From positions 3,049,445 through 3,113,444 of the forward strand of contig JALMQS010000089.1 of assembly GCA_024734495.1 (NCBI GenBank): DNA of 64,000 nt. The letters are read 5' to 3'. Shown piece after piece: positions 34,191 through 46,426 of this stretch. Origin of the DNA: Forficula auricularia. Taxonomy: Eukaryota > Arthropoda > Insecta > Dermaptera > Forficulidae. Each line of letters starts with the position of its first letter. Within the stretch, counting starts at the first letter, position 1. The notes beneath the pieces are model-generated. The model saw only the letters and a program-made list of their open reading frames with translations. It searched no databases and was not told the DNA's origin. A program made the translations under genes and the position numbers.

Positions 34191-34780
34191 CATTTTTATT
34201 TTGAAGAAATATTTACTAATTCTTTTTTTATAAAAAAATTAGTGAAGGAGATTTTTCTATAATATCTGTTTCTTTTGTTTATATTATGTGTCTTTTAGAA
34301 ATTAAACAAATAGAAAAGAGAGAAAAGCAAAATTAAATGTTTAATAGAACAAATGACCAGATGATAAGACCAGACAAGGGTTGACCCGGGAAACCGGAAA
34401 CATGCACCCCCTTTGCCCATACATGTCACATCATTATCAATCAACCACTTGGTCACCATTTGGACGCTTTTCTGATAAAGATACCAAACAAGAACCCTCC
34501 TAGTTATATTTCACAAACGAGACCAATTAATTAACATGTCCTTTTTGTCGACAAATTCATTCAAATTGCATAGTGCTTGGCATTTAAAACTTGGCTAATC
34601 TTCAGAACATAATCGGTTAAACTTACATAAGTTAATATAGAATATTCTATCGTGTTTACTGCGTACCTGATGACTAAGATATTTCACATTAATGACAATT
34701 CAACAATAAAATAAAATTATTGTTTTAGAATGTATTGTTACAATTTAATAAGCTAATTAAGTCCGGGTCAAACCGGACTC
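34191..34780. other. Unassigned intergenic DNA
   Basis: AT-rich; I see no gene, repeat or RNA. Confidence 0.45.
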
Positions 34781-35038
34781 TCTGTGGTTCACCGTAGAAC
34801 CGTTTCTGTCATTCCTTGTACTATAGACACTACAAACTTGTTTGTTCAGACGATTTTGAATCAATATTCTTTTTTTTATGATATTGATGTGAGAAAGGAG
34901 ATACACCAGAAGGTGCATCCCCTAAAGGCCTGTATGGGATGGCCCCTCCATCGTGAAAAGAACAGAGTAGAAGGAAAGAAGCCGGGATCACGAGCCAAAA
35001 CTCAGAAAGTTAGATACAATCCAATTTACTAAGTTTTT
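34781..35038 (-). mobile_element. LINE 3'-end fragment
   Basis: The - strand end GGTGCATCCTTCT-like block followed by CATCAATATCAT and an A-run resembles the 3' end of the LINE at 2734-3432 (GGTTGTACCTTCTTGGTGC, then ATCAATATCAT). It has no intact frame. Confidence 0.5.
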
Positions 35039-35039
35039 T

Positions 35040-35222
35040 AAGGGCTTCGAGCAGTGGTAAATTCTCCGCGCGATAAATTAGGTTAAATTTATCTCTCACT
35101 TATTTTTTATTAACAGACCCTATACTTACAGAAAAAAATGTCTGGGTATAGCCGGGAATCGAACCCGAGACCTCCGGGTTGCCACCCAGAAATGCTGACC
35201 ATTACACCAGGGAGGCGGACGT
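35040..35222 (-). mobile_element. tRNA-like SINE (Gly/Glu-type head)
   Basis: On the - strand, TGGTGTAATGGTCAGC (A box) and GGGTTCGATTCCCG (B box with perfect T stem) stand at tRNA spacing. The anticodon loop has eight bases and the acceptor strands do not pair, so it is a tRNA-derived SINE or pseudogene. It separates two LINE fragments. Confidence 0.6.
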
Positions 35223-35460
35223 TCCCCCCTAAAGTCTTATTTGTAGATAACACGGCCTTTTCGAAAGCTCAACATTTGTTCGCTGTCTTATTGGATAAGA
35301 ATCTTACCAACAATTTGGCCAAATCGTTTATCCCTATGACCTCTAGAGATTGGAACTCGCTCCTCTACCTATAACCTTCAACTGCTTCTCGCATTCAAAA
35401 GTACATTCGACTCCGACCCAGTTCCTAAAAACCCCTCCTCTTCTTATTCTTCCCGTATAG
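35223..35460 (+). pseudogene. LINE reverse transcriptase C-terminal fragment
   Basis: It encodes KSFIPMTSRDWNSL and then RIQKYIRLRPSS in broken frames, matching SFIPMTSRDWNSLP and the following segment of the LINE at 2734-3432. It is truncated on the right by the palindromic element at 35452. Confidence 0.75.
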
Positions 35461-35700
35461 AAATAAATAGATTTTCGAAATATGTTTTTTATATATTTTT
35501 GAAAATATATTTAAAATATAAAATTTTTGTGTTAAATTTAAATAAAGTTTATGTTTTCTATATATTCTTAAAATAAAATTATTTTTACGTCACTCTAAGA
35601 TAAATTTTATATAAATTGAATACAAAAATTTTATATTTTTAATATATTTTAAACAATATATAAAAAACATATTTCGAAAATCTATTTATTTCCATACGGG
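35452..35700. mobile_element. Palindromic MITE
   Basis: CCCGTATAGAAATAAATAG at the left mirrors CTATTTATTTCCATACGGG at the right, and the arms continue through ATTTTCGAAATATGTTTTTT. About 250 bp; AT-rich; no coding potential. Confidence 0.75.
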
Positions 35701-36410
35701 TTGTCGCGATGGAGAGGGCATCCAGGTCTTTTATGGCTGAATCTTCTTGGTATAAAACTCTTTCTCCCATCACTATCATTAAAAAAAAACTTTTTTGCCT
35801 ACCGAGGGTTCGGAATTTCATAACAGACATTCAGAAGCCAATAAGCGAGGTTAAGTCGATAAAAGAACATTTGATAAAATTTACGTTTTTTAAACCGAAT
35901 AGGAAAACAAATTCAGAAGAAAGAAAAAGAAGACCTATTGAGAAAAACAAAAACATTGAATTACATATTTTCTACTGAAAACAAAAACTTAATTTTTTAT
36001 TAAGAAATGAATTTATTTTATTTATGGATGAATCTAAGATTTTAATAGAAATATTTTTACATCCCTACTAAAAATAATAGATTCGTTCCTAAATAAAATA
36101 AATTTATTCATTTCTTAATATTATTGTTGTTAAATAACCTGGATTGAGTTTTGAAAAAATTTCGCTCTTTTTTTCAAAAAATAACACAAAAAAAAGATGA
36201 TTAATTCTTTACATTAATTATTTAATTTTTTATATTAAAATTTATTAAATTTAGAAATTTTGGATTCTAAAAGCAACGCATATATTATTAGTCTGAATGA
36301 CATGTCTTTGCTCCGTGGGTAGTCAATTCTTCGGACCGCCTAGAAGTCAGCCAGTAGGCAAAAAATTATTACTTCTGGAAAAAAACAAATTAATACAAGA
36401 GTTAATAAGA
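35701..36410. other. Intergenic DNA with a small inverted repeat
   Basis: 35998-36040 and 36083-36125 are inverted copies (AAGAAATGAATTTATTTTAT). A short + ORF at 35709-35978 is basic and has no recognisable family. Otherwise nothing is seen. Confidence 0.45.
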
Positions 36411-37046
36411 TGACGTGTGCTGATGTGGCCATCCACTTGACTTTACCATACAACCTGGCCCCTGAAATTATTTATAATCATGTAGGGGGGGGGGGTTATT
36501 TTTGCATTTTTATACTTCTGGTGTCACACTGATTATGTATAGAAAATTTGGTTGGGTTTGGTAAATGGCCAAGATTTTCATTTTTTGACCCTACATCCCC
36601 CCCCCCATTTCGGGCGGTTAGTTTTTGCATTTTTAGACTTCTGGGGGTCCACTGATTATGTATATATACAAAATTTGGTTGAGTTTGCTCAAACGGCATA
36701 GATTTTTAATTTTTAACCCCCCCCCTCCGCCCCTTAATTTTGGGTCGATATGCACCAAAATTTAATCAGCTCTTAATCTCAATGGACCAAAACTACGTGT
36801 GAAATTTGGTAACGCACAGACTAACTAACAGACATTTTGACAAAACAATTATTAACTCGAAAAATATAATTTTTTCGATGTTTACTTATTAGAGCTTTTT
36901 TATAGAACGAAATGCCATGGTTTCGCTCAATTTTTCTAATCAAAATAGTTTCAGCCGTTTTTGAGATATTTTGAAAAAAAGAATGAAAAAAAAACACTTT
37001 TTTCATGCACTATTACAATACTTGACCATAACCTGTATGGTAAAGT
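36411..37046 (-). mobile_element. G-tract element, inverted copy
   Basis: The same order as 4401-5098 on the opposite strand: CCATCCACTTGACTT, a GGCCCC block, two G/C-run units with ACTTCTGG-GTC, and the cap TACTTGACCATA with ACAATACT before it. It confirms the ends of the family. Confidence 0.75.
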
Positions 37047-37431
37047 AAAAATGGATAGGATTAGGTCAAGGCCATGGTCCTTTTAGTAAAAGAATCAAGA
37101 GCTTGCGTGGGCAGGGGCGCTAACCCTAAAGTAAGTCCTTCCCTATAACAGTCATAAGCAAGGACTTATCTACCCGCTACCCTGATATAAATTTCCAAAT
37201 GTCATTGAAAATGTACAATTCTAATTTATATTGTATTTTTTAGATTTTTTCTTTCAAATTCAGTCAATGATATTATTTTCAAAAATAATATTTTTTTTTA
37301 GTTATCCAAAAACTAAAAATTAAGTAAATATTTAATTTTAGAATTCATTGGTAAAGTTTTAGATTAATCATCGGTACTGAATTTTTCTCGCAAACATAAA
37401 CAAAATTTTCTCGAATTTGAAATACCTACAC

Positions 37432-38623
37432 CAGGGCTGTCCAACCTGTGGCCCAGCACTGCAATGACTGTGACCCAACATAAAATCATAAACTTTCTTA
37501 AAACATTGAGATTTATATGTAGAGATATATTTATTTCATTTTTCGAAATTTGAATGTACATTTGTATAATACGTGAAGTTTTTTTCAAAAATAAAATTCA
37601 CTAAAAGCAAAATTATAAGTTCAACTATATAAAATAAAAAAATAATGAAGTTTCGAATATTTAAAAATTATCCTTCTTCTCATATTTTCATTTTCTAAAA
37701 TGTTTATTATTTCAGTAATTTATATGCTATAACACTAACCAAGTCTATAGTTATCATTCTAGTACAAGAGGAGAGAAGAAATCAGGGTTTTCTAGAACAA
37801 TCACAATTAATTGGTAATTTCTCTCCTGGTCAATAACTTGTCAGGACTTGTCTTTTAGATTTTTCCAAGTTCTTGCATGTCAATAGATAATGGATAGTCA
37901 GCGATTATTATATCCGTGACCCTTTTAAAAAATAAATTATCATCCCTCATTTCCTTCTTTAATCCCATTCGATTTAAACCAGGATCCAATATAAAGATAT
38001 AAAATTCCTTAAAATATTGAGATTTATATGTAGATACTGGAAAACACACAACAATTTGGCCTGATAATTTTTTTCTCTAAAATAAGAAAAATCTACTGTG
38101 AAGTTTTCGAAAAATCATTTTAAATTTTTAATCTGGAACTAGATTTCAAAATTTACGAAAAAATAATCATCATTTTGCTCTATTTCCGACTCCATTTTAA
38201 TTAGAAATAAATTTTCTCTTTGCAAACTTTTTGATTGAATCTTCTAGAACAACAATTAGATACCAATCTGAAAGAAAAATTGAATATTTTCTCTTTATTA
38301 GAATTTTATATTAATTATCTAGCAAGGAAAAAATATAAACAAATACTAATACATAATATCAGTTTTTGTAAGGAAGTAGGTATGTATTTATATATACGAG
38401 AAGCTATTTAAAAGTATAAAATTTACGAAAAGTAAGATTAGAAGCTCACTATCAGCTAAAAAAAATAATAAAGTTCTTATTTCTACATTATTAACTCTCT
38501 ATTTATTTATTTATTTATTTATTCTGTTTTGAATAACAAATATCAATAGAATTATAATATTTTAACCGCAGTCCGAGACAATTTTCTTACTTCTAATGTG
38601 GCCCATGTAACCCAAAAGGTTGG
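37432..38623. mobile_element. hAT element copy 1 with 8-bp target duplication
   Basis: It starts CAGGGCTGTCCAACCTGTGG and ends TGGCCCATGTAACCC-AAAAGGTTGG. ACCTACAC (8 bp) flanks both sides, as expected for hAT. A transposase remnant around 38260-38340 (TNLKEKLNIFSLLEFYIN-like) corresponds to the better kept one in copy 2. The last bases of the right terminal repeat are missing. About 1.2 kb; non-autonomous. Confidence 0.85.
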
Positions 38624-38700
38624 ACCTACACCATATTTAGAACATAGGCTAATAAATATTTTTGTAGGCTTTCTGTAATAAAAACTAGGCAAGATTGATT

Positions 38701-38963
38701 TAAGCGGATTTTAGGCATTTTATAAATAAAGAAGATTCAATTCTATCTTTATGCGGAAATATTTATAATATTAAAATACAATAATATCGTTCCCAAAAAA
38801 TAAGCTTCGAAACAATTGGAATTGAGGTAATAATGTATATAAAAATAAAATCAATGTAATTTCAAAATATCTGAGACTTGTATTTGGTGGGCCAACAATA
38901 AATATTTCCGCATAAAGATAGATTTGAATCTTCTTTATTTCTAAAAAGCCTAATATCCGCTTA
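38701..38963. mobile_element. Palindromic MITE
   Basis: AAGCGGATTTTAGGC and AAAGAAGATTCAATTCTATC on the left are mirrored by GATAGATTTGAATCTTCTTT and GCCTAATATCCGCTT on the right. Arms are about 65 bp, with an AT-rich loop. Confidence 0.75.
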
Positions 38964-39559
38964 CTTTGGCAAGTAAACTCTCTTAAAATCCCTGTATATT
39001 TCTGTAATGAGCCTATAGACCTTTATGTTAATTAAAAAATCTGCATTAGTTTGCATTGCGGGGAAGTTATTTTTGCCATTGTATTATTTATCTACATTGC
39101 CAGTCAATAGATTGAAGACCTGATCTATTTTATGTTTTCGAAGAAAATTTTATCTAATTTCAAATTACTAATTTATTAAAATTCGGTTTGTTTCAATTCA
39201 TGGGTCCCGCCATGGCCTTAGCCAGCGAGGAGAAGGGGGACGATGTAACACATCGAAATTTTATTAAAACATTGAATAAAAATGTAATAAATAAATACTC
39301 TGATAAAAAAAACTATCTGGCCATCAGAGAGGTCATATCTCCTACTCTAGGAGTATATCAATACTCCCTAACTCTCGATTAGTGGGTATCTACGCCCCCC
39401 CCCCCCGAAAATTACTTAACTCTCCTGAAATTTTTCTGGCTACGATCTTGGGTCTTCTCGACCAACTTTCACAGAAAATATGGGGTCGGACCTAAAATGT
39501 TTATGCACCACTGCACTCTACTATCCTATATGTATCTAACTACACTGTATAGTGTATAA
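38964..39559. other. Intergenic DNA
   Basis: No recognised feature apart from a C-run at 39395-39406. Confidence 0.4.
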
Positions 39560-39890
39560 CAGTGAAACCCCTCAAATCCGAACTAATTGGGGCTGTAGCC
39601 TGTTCGGATTTCAATTTGTTCGGATTAGCCGAAAGCTGGTGGTTTGGATATCTTATTGAAGAAAATGGTTCTCTTTCTATCCTTGAGAAGCTGAAGAAAG
39701 TTACAATAAAAGACGTTATTTACTGGGTTGCAGAATCGTGGCAAAATATAAGTGTGAACTTATAAGCTGCGGAGATCTTGGAAGAAGCTTTGGCCTAGCC
39801 TCGAGTTCAAGAAAACACCTATTCAAACTTTAATTTGTCAAAAAAAACTCGTTTGGATTTCCCGGGATTCGGATTTGAGGGGTTTCACTG
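39560..39890 (+). mobile_element. pogo/Tigger-like deletion derivative with transposase tail
   Basis: The ends are CAGTGAAACCCCTCAAATCC and GGATTTGAGGGGTTTCACTG, a perfect 20-bp terminal repeat. The interior encodes LEKLKKVTIKDVIYWVAESW, which resembles the last helix region of Tigger/jerky-type DDE transposases. TA stands on the right; the left flank is AA, perhaps mutated. Non-autonomous. Confidence 0.85.
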
Positions 39891-40937
39891 TATATTCTTA
39901 TATAAATAATTTTACTATAAAAAATGCCAAGTCCGCCCTGAAAACTTTTTAATAATACTACATACCAGTATTGTAATCTTACAACATATTTTTTACTCTT
40001 AGTTATCTATCTAATTAATACAATAAAAAAATTATTATTTTTTTGTATTTTTGCAATGAGTTAATGTGATTTTATCAATATAATAATAATTTGTTTTTAC
40101 TTTATGCAATCTTGTAAATATCCTATCTATTCGTATTCTAAGCATATAGTATATAAATTTATAACGTTTTTTAACATAGTGTAAAATATTTAAGTATATT
40201 TAATTATTTAACCATGGTAAAATTTATGTTTGTAAATTAATTAATGCTATAACATTAATTAATAATCAATCTAATCTTAGAAAAAAAGTATACAAATCTC
40301 CATAACGTTGTAAAATACTAATTATATCCCCATCGTTAATTTAAACTTTTAATCCTGATTTCTGAATATTTTTTTTTGTTGTATTTTTTATTCATCAGGC
40401 TTGTTGAAGGAAATCCCGCTCTAGTAGGAGGGGCTAATATCAATCTGTAAGTGTGTGTGTTATCAGCAACGCGCAGCCGAGGGTGGCTTCAACCCCCACG
40501 CAGAAGCAACAGCCGAGTCAAAGGGGAGAGCGAGCAAGTGGGGGAAAATTCAATTTGGCTTCCGTTATCACCAAAATGCAGACAAACATTGAATTTTAAA
40601 CCGATAATTTATACTTCAACAGGTATAAAATGAAATCGAGCCTGATTTATTAGTTCACAATAAATGTATTGAAAAATTTATTAACAATCTATCTCAAGAT
40701 TAGGGAAAGTTTTTGAGACTGTAAAATACAATAGGATTGGTGGATTTTTTAAGCTACCTCGCAATTTTATTGTCGGTTCAAAAGCTGTAAAAAGAAAACC
40801 TACCAACAAATACTCTTTTATTATAATAGATTCCTATAGGAATCATCTTTTCATTTATTCCTGGACTGCCTTCAGCTCAGTCCCCAATCTACCTTTTTCG
40901 CCGCCATGGGGAAAAATGATTTTCGCCGGCCTTTATA
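39891..40937. other. Intergenic DNA with a GC-richer patch
   Basis: 40465-40570 is clearly richer in GC (CGCAGCCGAGGGTGGC) and carries a 60-codon ORF at 40451-40633 that I cannot assign. The rest is AT-rich and featureless. Confidence 0.4.
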
Positions 40938-42131
40938 CCGGGTGAGTTTTTTATCTTGAGTCAGTCTTATAGCTCAAAAACAGTTCAATATATCAAAAAT
41001 TTTTTTCAAATAAAAGTTTATTTATATCGAGGGGGGAACTAAACTACGCTATTGTTTGTCGACGTAGAACAAGCTTTCAAGGGTATTTCAAGATCAACTT
41101 CTGTTTTTTAAATGGAAACCTATATTTTTCTTTAAGTCACCTTATTCTACAAAAAAAATTGATCAACTTTCATAAGAACTATTTTTTATACGACATCAAA
41201 TAAACAAAATACATGAATCAATTAGATCTCAAAAAAATCTTAATAATTATTTTTAACAATTATTTAACTTAATTATCAAATAATAATGATTAAATAATTA
41301 ATTATTAAATTGAAAAGTCACAACAATGAAAATAAGGGTTTATTATGATATTAAAACTTCCTTATACTCAGATTTAAGAGATTATTTTCTACTTAATAGA
41401 TCTATTTAAAATTCTTGAGTTTAAAAAAGTTTATTTCTCGTGTCAATCCAGTAGATAGTTATATTGTATTACTATAATAAAAATGTAGTATTTTTTTTGA
41501 AGACAGAATTAAAATGGTCATAATTTATGGTGAATGTGGAAGAAGTGTTATGGGGCTGCCATTGAAATGAATGCCGAGCGTTTTCCTGATAGGAATACAG
41601 CCTCACAAGCTTTATTTTATCGTGTTGTAAATCTGTTAAAAAAATAAGGAAATTGGAACTTGAATTCATCCAGAAGACTTGCGATACATCTCTGGAATGT
41701 CACAGAACATAGTCGGATAATTATTAAATTATTAATTATTATTAAATTATTTATTTAATAATTAAATATTTGATCATTATTATTTAATAATTAAGTTCAA
41801 TAATTGTTAAGAATATTTATTATTTGGATTTTTTTGAGATCTAATTGATTTAGTATTTTGTTTATTTGATGTATAAAAAAATAGTTCTTATGAAAGTTGT
41901 TCAGTTTTTTTTTGTGAATTTAGGCAATGTAAAGAAATAAATAGGTCTCCATTTAAAAAACAGAAGTTGACCTTAAAATACCCTTGTAAAATAAGCTTGT
42001 TCTAGGTCGACAAAAAATAGCGTAGTTTAGTTTCCCCTTCGATATAAATAAACTTTTATTTGAAACTTTTTTTGATACAATGAACTGTTTTTGAGTCATA
42101 AGACTGTCTCAAGATAAATAAACTCACCCGG
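40938..42131 (+). mobile_element. DUF4817-coding palindromic element, copy 1
   Basis: The ends are CCGGGTGAGTTTTTTATC and its near complement, with TA on the left and CA on the right. Arms of about 400 bp are inverted copies. The core (about 41500-41700, + strand) encodes a decayed helix-turn-helix of DUF4817 type: MVIIYGECGR, then in another frame CYGAAIEMNAERFPDRN. The frameshift is shared with copy 2. About 1.2 kb; non-autonomous. Confidence 0.8.
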
Positions 42132-42880
42132 CATATGATGTATTTTGAAAGATAATTTTTGTAGTTATTTTTATAATGTAAAAACATTAAAAAAAATATT
42201 TTACAAACATTTTTACAATTTTCATTTCAAAAAAGTACAAAAGACAATGTACATAATTAAATCTTTTTACAATAAACGGGCAAAAATTTTATATTTATTT
42301 ATTTATATGCTAGCCTCCTCTAATCTCCTTCCAACCACCGACCCTATCCTTTTCCCCTAGATCCACCTCCAATCATCATTCACCCCGCCAACTCTATACA
42401 TGTCCTCTGGACTCTCTCCTCTTCCTCTATTTCTGATCACCCTCTGAATCCCAGGAATTCGGATGGAGGATTAAAATTTGTGGACCTCATCCCATTAGAA
42501 AGTACATCTATCAAGAGAAAAAAATTTCATTTTTGTCGCGCATGGATTCCATGCACAAATTTTTTTTTATTTAATTCTTAATCCAAATAAAAATCTACCT
42601 TTTTACCTGAATTTTAAGTTAAAAATAATATTAATATATCGCTTTTAACTGAAACAAAAAATTACCGAGTTTAGCTCGGTGTTCCAAGTACTATATATAA
42701 TTAAAACATGAAAGATGTTTTATAATTTTTTATTTGTTTTTATAAATTGCCCTCCCAAATCTGTGGCTCTAGGCAAATGCCCTGAGATCATCTGGGCCTG
42801 CTTCTAATAAATTCTCCCAAAAATTAATACCACAAAAAGTTTAAGAATAAAAGAAAAATTATATTATAGGAAATTATTAA
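42132..42880. other. Intergenic DNA
   Basis: AT-rich. 42660-42690 (ACCGAGTTTAGCTCGGT) is a short perfect-stem hairpin; a similar GGCTCGGTGGCTCCAGGTACT lies at 8448, so this may be an element end. Nothing else is seen. Confidence 0.35.
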
Positions 42881-43830
42881 GATGATTGATGAATTTTAGT
42901 TTTTGCTCGAATGGTTAGTTAGAAGGATGGTCGCCGGGCTTTGGATTCGAGGAGATCTTCAGAGATTAGAATCTCTTTTGTTGGCGTGAAGCCGAAAATG
43001 CAATTTTAAAAATAAGAATTCGCACGAAGGCAGTAGAAATTTAATTTAATAAAATCATCGCACAAAGCCCGCATTTGTTATCTTTTCGTTACAATTTCTT
43101 CGCGAACTTTAAACACAACGTGTATAAGATTACTTCTTCGCTTCAGAGAGCCAGAACATAGAGACAGGATGCCTCCCTATTAAATCTTTCACAGGCAATT
43201 GCATTGGAGAGTCGACCCCTTAACGCTTTGACTCGGGTTCAGAGCTGATTTTCAGTCGAGAGGCTTGCTATCTTTATAAGCTTGGCTGCTCTAATTAGCG
43301 ATTAACTGCTTGGTTAATTGGCCACGCCTCACGGGGTGACGTATGCGTAAATATTCGCGTTTCGCGGCTCGTTATTATTAAAGGGGCGTGTCCCTGCAGT
43401 CTGTTCGCCGGTCGATCGAAAGGTCCCGACCGGTAAACACCAAACCGCCTTTCTCAAGGTGAAAATGAATCTTTATTTTTAAAAAACATTTTATATTGAA
43501 AAGAGTAGAGAATAAAATTCTATAATATGTTCTTTTATGTAGATTTTTTGGCTGTTTGCGGTATAATTTGTGGCTAATGGAAAAATCACTAAAACTGAAT
43601 TGACACTCTTGAGCACGTCTCTTCGGCATGGCTATCAATTTCTCACGGTCTTTTCCCCCCATCGCGCCCCCTAATCCCCTTATCATATGTATGAATGACC
43701 TTTTAATGTTCCCACAAATCGGCCCTTTCCCTTCTATTCTTTGAGACCCCAGGGGGTGTCGATTCACGTGTTGGGGTGCGACACGTGCCAGACAGCCTCT
43801 CAAAATGACTTTGAGGCCAGCCAATCACTT
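42881..43830. other. GC-richer unassigned block
   Basis: Base composition is well above its surroundings, with no long reliable frame. A - strand ORF at 43378-43824 (148 codons) has a GC-rich, possibly coding first half (MAGLKVILRGCLARVAPQH) and an AT-rich second half; I do not recognise it. The block could be an LTR or a retroelement fragment, but I found no matching repeat ends. Confidence 0.3.
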
Positions 43831-44204
43831 CCTTTCTAACAAAAACCAATTGCCAATTTTTTCCCTTTGGGCTTTTTTTTTAACTATTAAAATTGAACTA
43901 ACAAAAACATTTTTTATTCGAATTTTTACTATTAAGCTGTTTTATTCGAATCTCCATTCGGATTTAAAATTTATTCTAAGATTAATCTTTTTAACTTTTA
44001 TGGGTAACTAGGTATTGAAAAAGAGTTGTTAAAAAATAATATTTTTTATGCCATTGCAATATAATAGCATATTAAGATTAAAAACGTTATATACTGACTT
44101 GAGTTTAAAAATTGAAACATGGGTTTGTCATTTTTATAAATGGTAAATATCCTTTATAATTATAAGGAAAAATGAATTTTAATTGAAAAGATTTAGTTTG
44201 TTGA
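43831..44204. other. Intergenic DNA
   Basis: AT-rich, no recognised feature. Confidence 0.4.
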
Positions 44205-44787
44205 TTCCAGCAGAGTTGATGATTCATAAGGAGAAATCAATGAAGTTGTCCTTCTGCTTAATGCAAATAAACATATTTATATACATGAACATGAATTTAG
44301 GTCATTTATCAAATATTTTAATAGATATGTTTATATTGCAAGTAGGAGGGTCTTGTCCCCTCGGGAGTCGAACCCAAGCACTAGTAAGCTTTCCGGGCAA
44401 CTAGTCAGAACCTTGAGACCACGACCTCCATATATATTTATTTATTTATGATGCTCTAAGGCGATTCGACTCATAGAGCAGGTAACAAAATAGAAGTATA
44501 AGAGATAATTCGAGTACAACTAAAAATAGTAAAAATATAACCCTGACATTTTTGAAGAACAACTTAGAATATAATAGATCGGATAGCATACATATATTGG
44601 GAAAATATATAGGTATGTATATTTATAAATTACTTGCTAGTCACTATAGTTTCGAAGGTTTTTTTTAATTAGAAATATTCTGTTATTTCTCATGGGTTCA
44701 AATTCCCGATTGGATGTGGCATATTCATTTTGTTGTAATAATAAGCTGGTCACACAATGATGAAGGTTAAACCTTCAAAACTATATA
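44205..44787. repeat. Hairpin-motif repeat copy with embedded SINE
   Basis: GGAGAAATCAATGAAGTTGT and ATGCAAATAAACATATTTAT match the repeat at 23440. The sequence resumes after the SINE at 44300-44425 and ends with the half motif ATGATGAAGGTTAAACCTTC at 44758. Confidence 0.6.
44300..44425 (-). mobile_element. tRNA-like SINE copy 3
   Basis: On the - strand: A-box-like TGGTCTCAAGG, GACTAGTTGCCCGGAAAGC, B box GGGTTCGACTCCC, then the tail ATATCTATTAAAATA. The best preserved of the three copies. Confidence 0.7.
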
Positions 44788-45988
44788 CCGGGTGAGTTTT
44801 TTATATTGAGACAGCCTAATAACTCAAAAACAGTGCATTATATGAAAAAAAAGTTTCAAATAAATGTTTATTTATATCAAGGGGAAACTAAACTACGCTA
44901 TTTTTGTCTACCTAGAACAAGCTTTCAAGGGTATTTCGAGGTCAAGTTCTGTTTTTTAAATCGGAAATCTATATGTTTCTGTACATATTCTGAATCTAAA
45001 AAAAAACTGAACAACTTTTATTAAAACTATTTTTTATACGACATCAAATAATAAAAAATATTAAATCAATTAGAACTCAAAAAAATTCTAATAATTATTT
45101 TTAACTATCATTTAATTTAATTATCAAATAATAATGATTAAATATTTAAGTATTAAATAAATAATTTAATAATTTTGCCACACTGTTCTGAGATATACCA
45201 GAGTGTATCGCAAGTCTTCTGGATGAATTCCAGTTCCAATTTCCTTATTTTGGCTTGTACCAATTTCTTCGTAGTCTTTAATATTTCTTTTTTTAACATA
45301 TTTACAACACGATAAAATGAAGCTTGGGAGGGTGTATTTCTATTAGGAAAACGCTCGGCATCCGTTTCAATGGCAGCCCCATAACACTTCTTCCACATTC
45401 ACCATAAATTAAGACCATTTCAATTCTGTCTTCAACAAAAAATGCTCTATTTTTATTATGGTAATACAATATAACTATCTCTGCATTGACACGAGAAATA
45501 AACTTTTTTAAACTCAAGAATTTTAAATAGTTCTATTAAGTAGAAAATAATAAAATCTGTGTACCTACGTATAATGAAGTTTTAAGATCATTATAAACAC
45601 TTATTTTCAATGTTGTGACTTTTCGATTTAATAAATATTTATTTAATAATTAATCATTTAATCATTTTTATTTGATAATTAAGTTAAATGATTGTAAAAA
45701 AATAATTATTAGAGTTTTTTTGAGATCTAATTGATTTAATATTTTTTATTATTTGATGTCGTATAAAAAAATAGGTCTAATAAAAGTTGTTCAGTTTTTT
45801 TTTTTTTTTTGTACACATAGATTTCTATTTAAAAAACAGAACTTGACCTCAAAATAGCCTCGAAAGCTTGTTGTAGGTCGTCAAAAAATAGCGTAGTGTA
45901 GTTTCCCCTCTGATATAAATAATCTTTTATTTGAAACTTTTATCATTCATGAGTTATAAGACTATCTCACGATAAAAAACTAACGCGG
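44788..45988 (-). mobile_element. DUF4817-coding palindromic element, copy 2
   Basis: The ends are CCGGGTGAGTTTTTTAT and CTAACGCGG, with TA on both sides. Long inverted arms of about 380 bp surround a core whose - strand encodes RIEMVLIYGECGR and, in a shifted frame, CYGAAIETDAERFPNRNTPS and QASFYRVVNMLKKE. This is a DUF4817-type helix-turn-helix found in many insect transposon-derived proteins. Compared with copy 1 the core lies in the opposite orientation. Confidence 0.85.
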
Positions 45989-46426
45989 TATACTATATAT
46001 AGAAAATAATAAATTTTATTGATTCTTTTATATTTAAAATAAATACAAATCTTTTAAAAAACAATATTCTAAACGTTTAACAAACGTAAGGAGTAATGAC
46101 TTTTACACTCACGAGTGAAAAAATAATTGAATATTGTAGCTCTAGTCCGAAATCGACCTTTTTAACTAATTCAAATTTTTTAGCACGTACCATGAAAGAA
46201 AATAATTGAATTATAAAATATAAATAATTAAAATCCCCAAAATTTAGTGTGAATTTGAACTTTATTTATGAAGTTGGTGCTCCTGTATTTAGGCAACATA
46301 ATTCGCGCAGAAGAATGAAAGCTGCGTAAGAGCTAGGCAAGTCCAGGTTTGAAGAATTTCTACCTATATCAATGGTAATTTTCAAGTGAAAAAAAAGTTG
46401 TTGCTTAAGGGTTAGAAAGTAACACT

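Noticed and set aside
35145..35219. Possible tRNA-Gly or tRNA-Glu gene on the - strand
   Set aside because: The T arm and boxes are good, but the acceptor strands do not pair and the anticodon loop has eight bases. Kept only as a SINE head.
39188..39382. ORF beginning MFQFMGPAMALASEE
   Set aside because: No family resemblance, no splice context, and surrounded by repeats. Treated as chance.
43378..43824. 148-codon ORF on the - strand
   Set aside because: The second half is AT-rich with no coding look, there is no recognisable domain, and it lies in a repeat-like GC-rich block.
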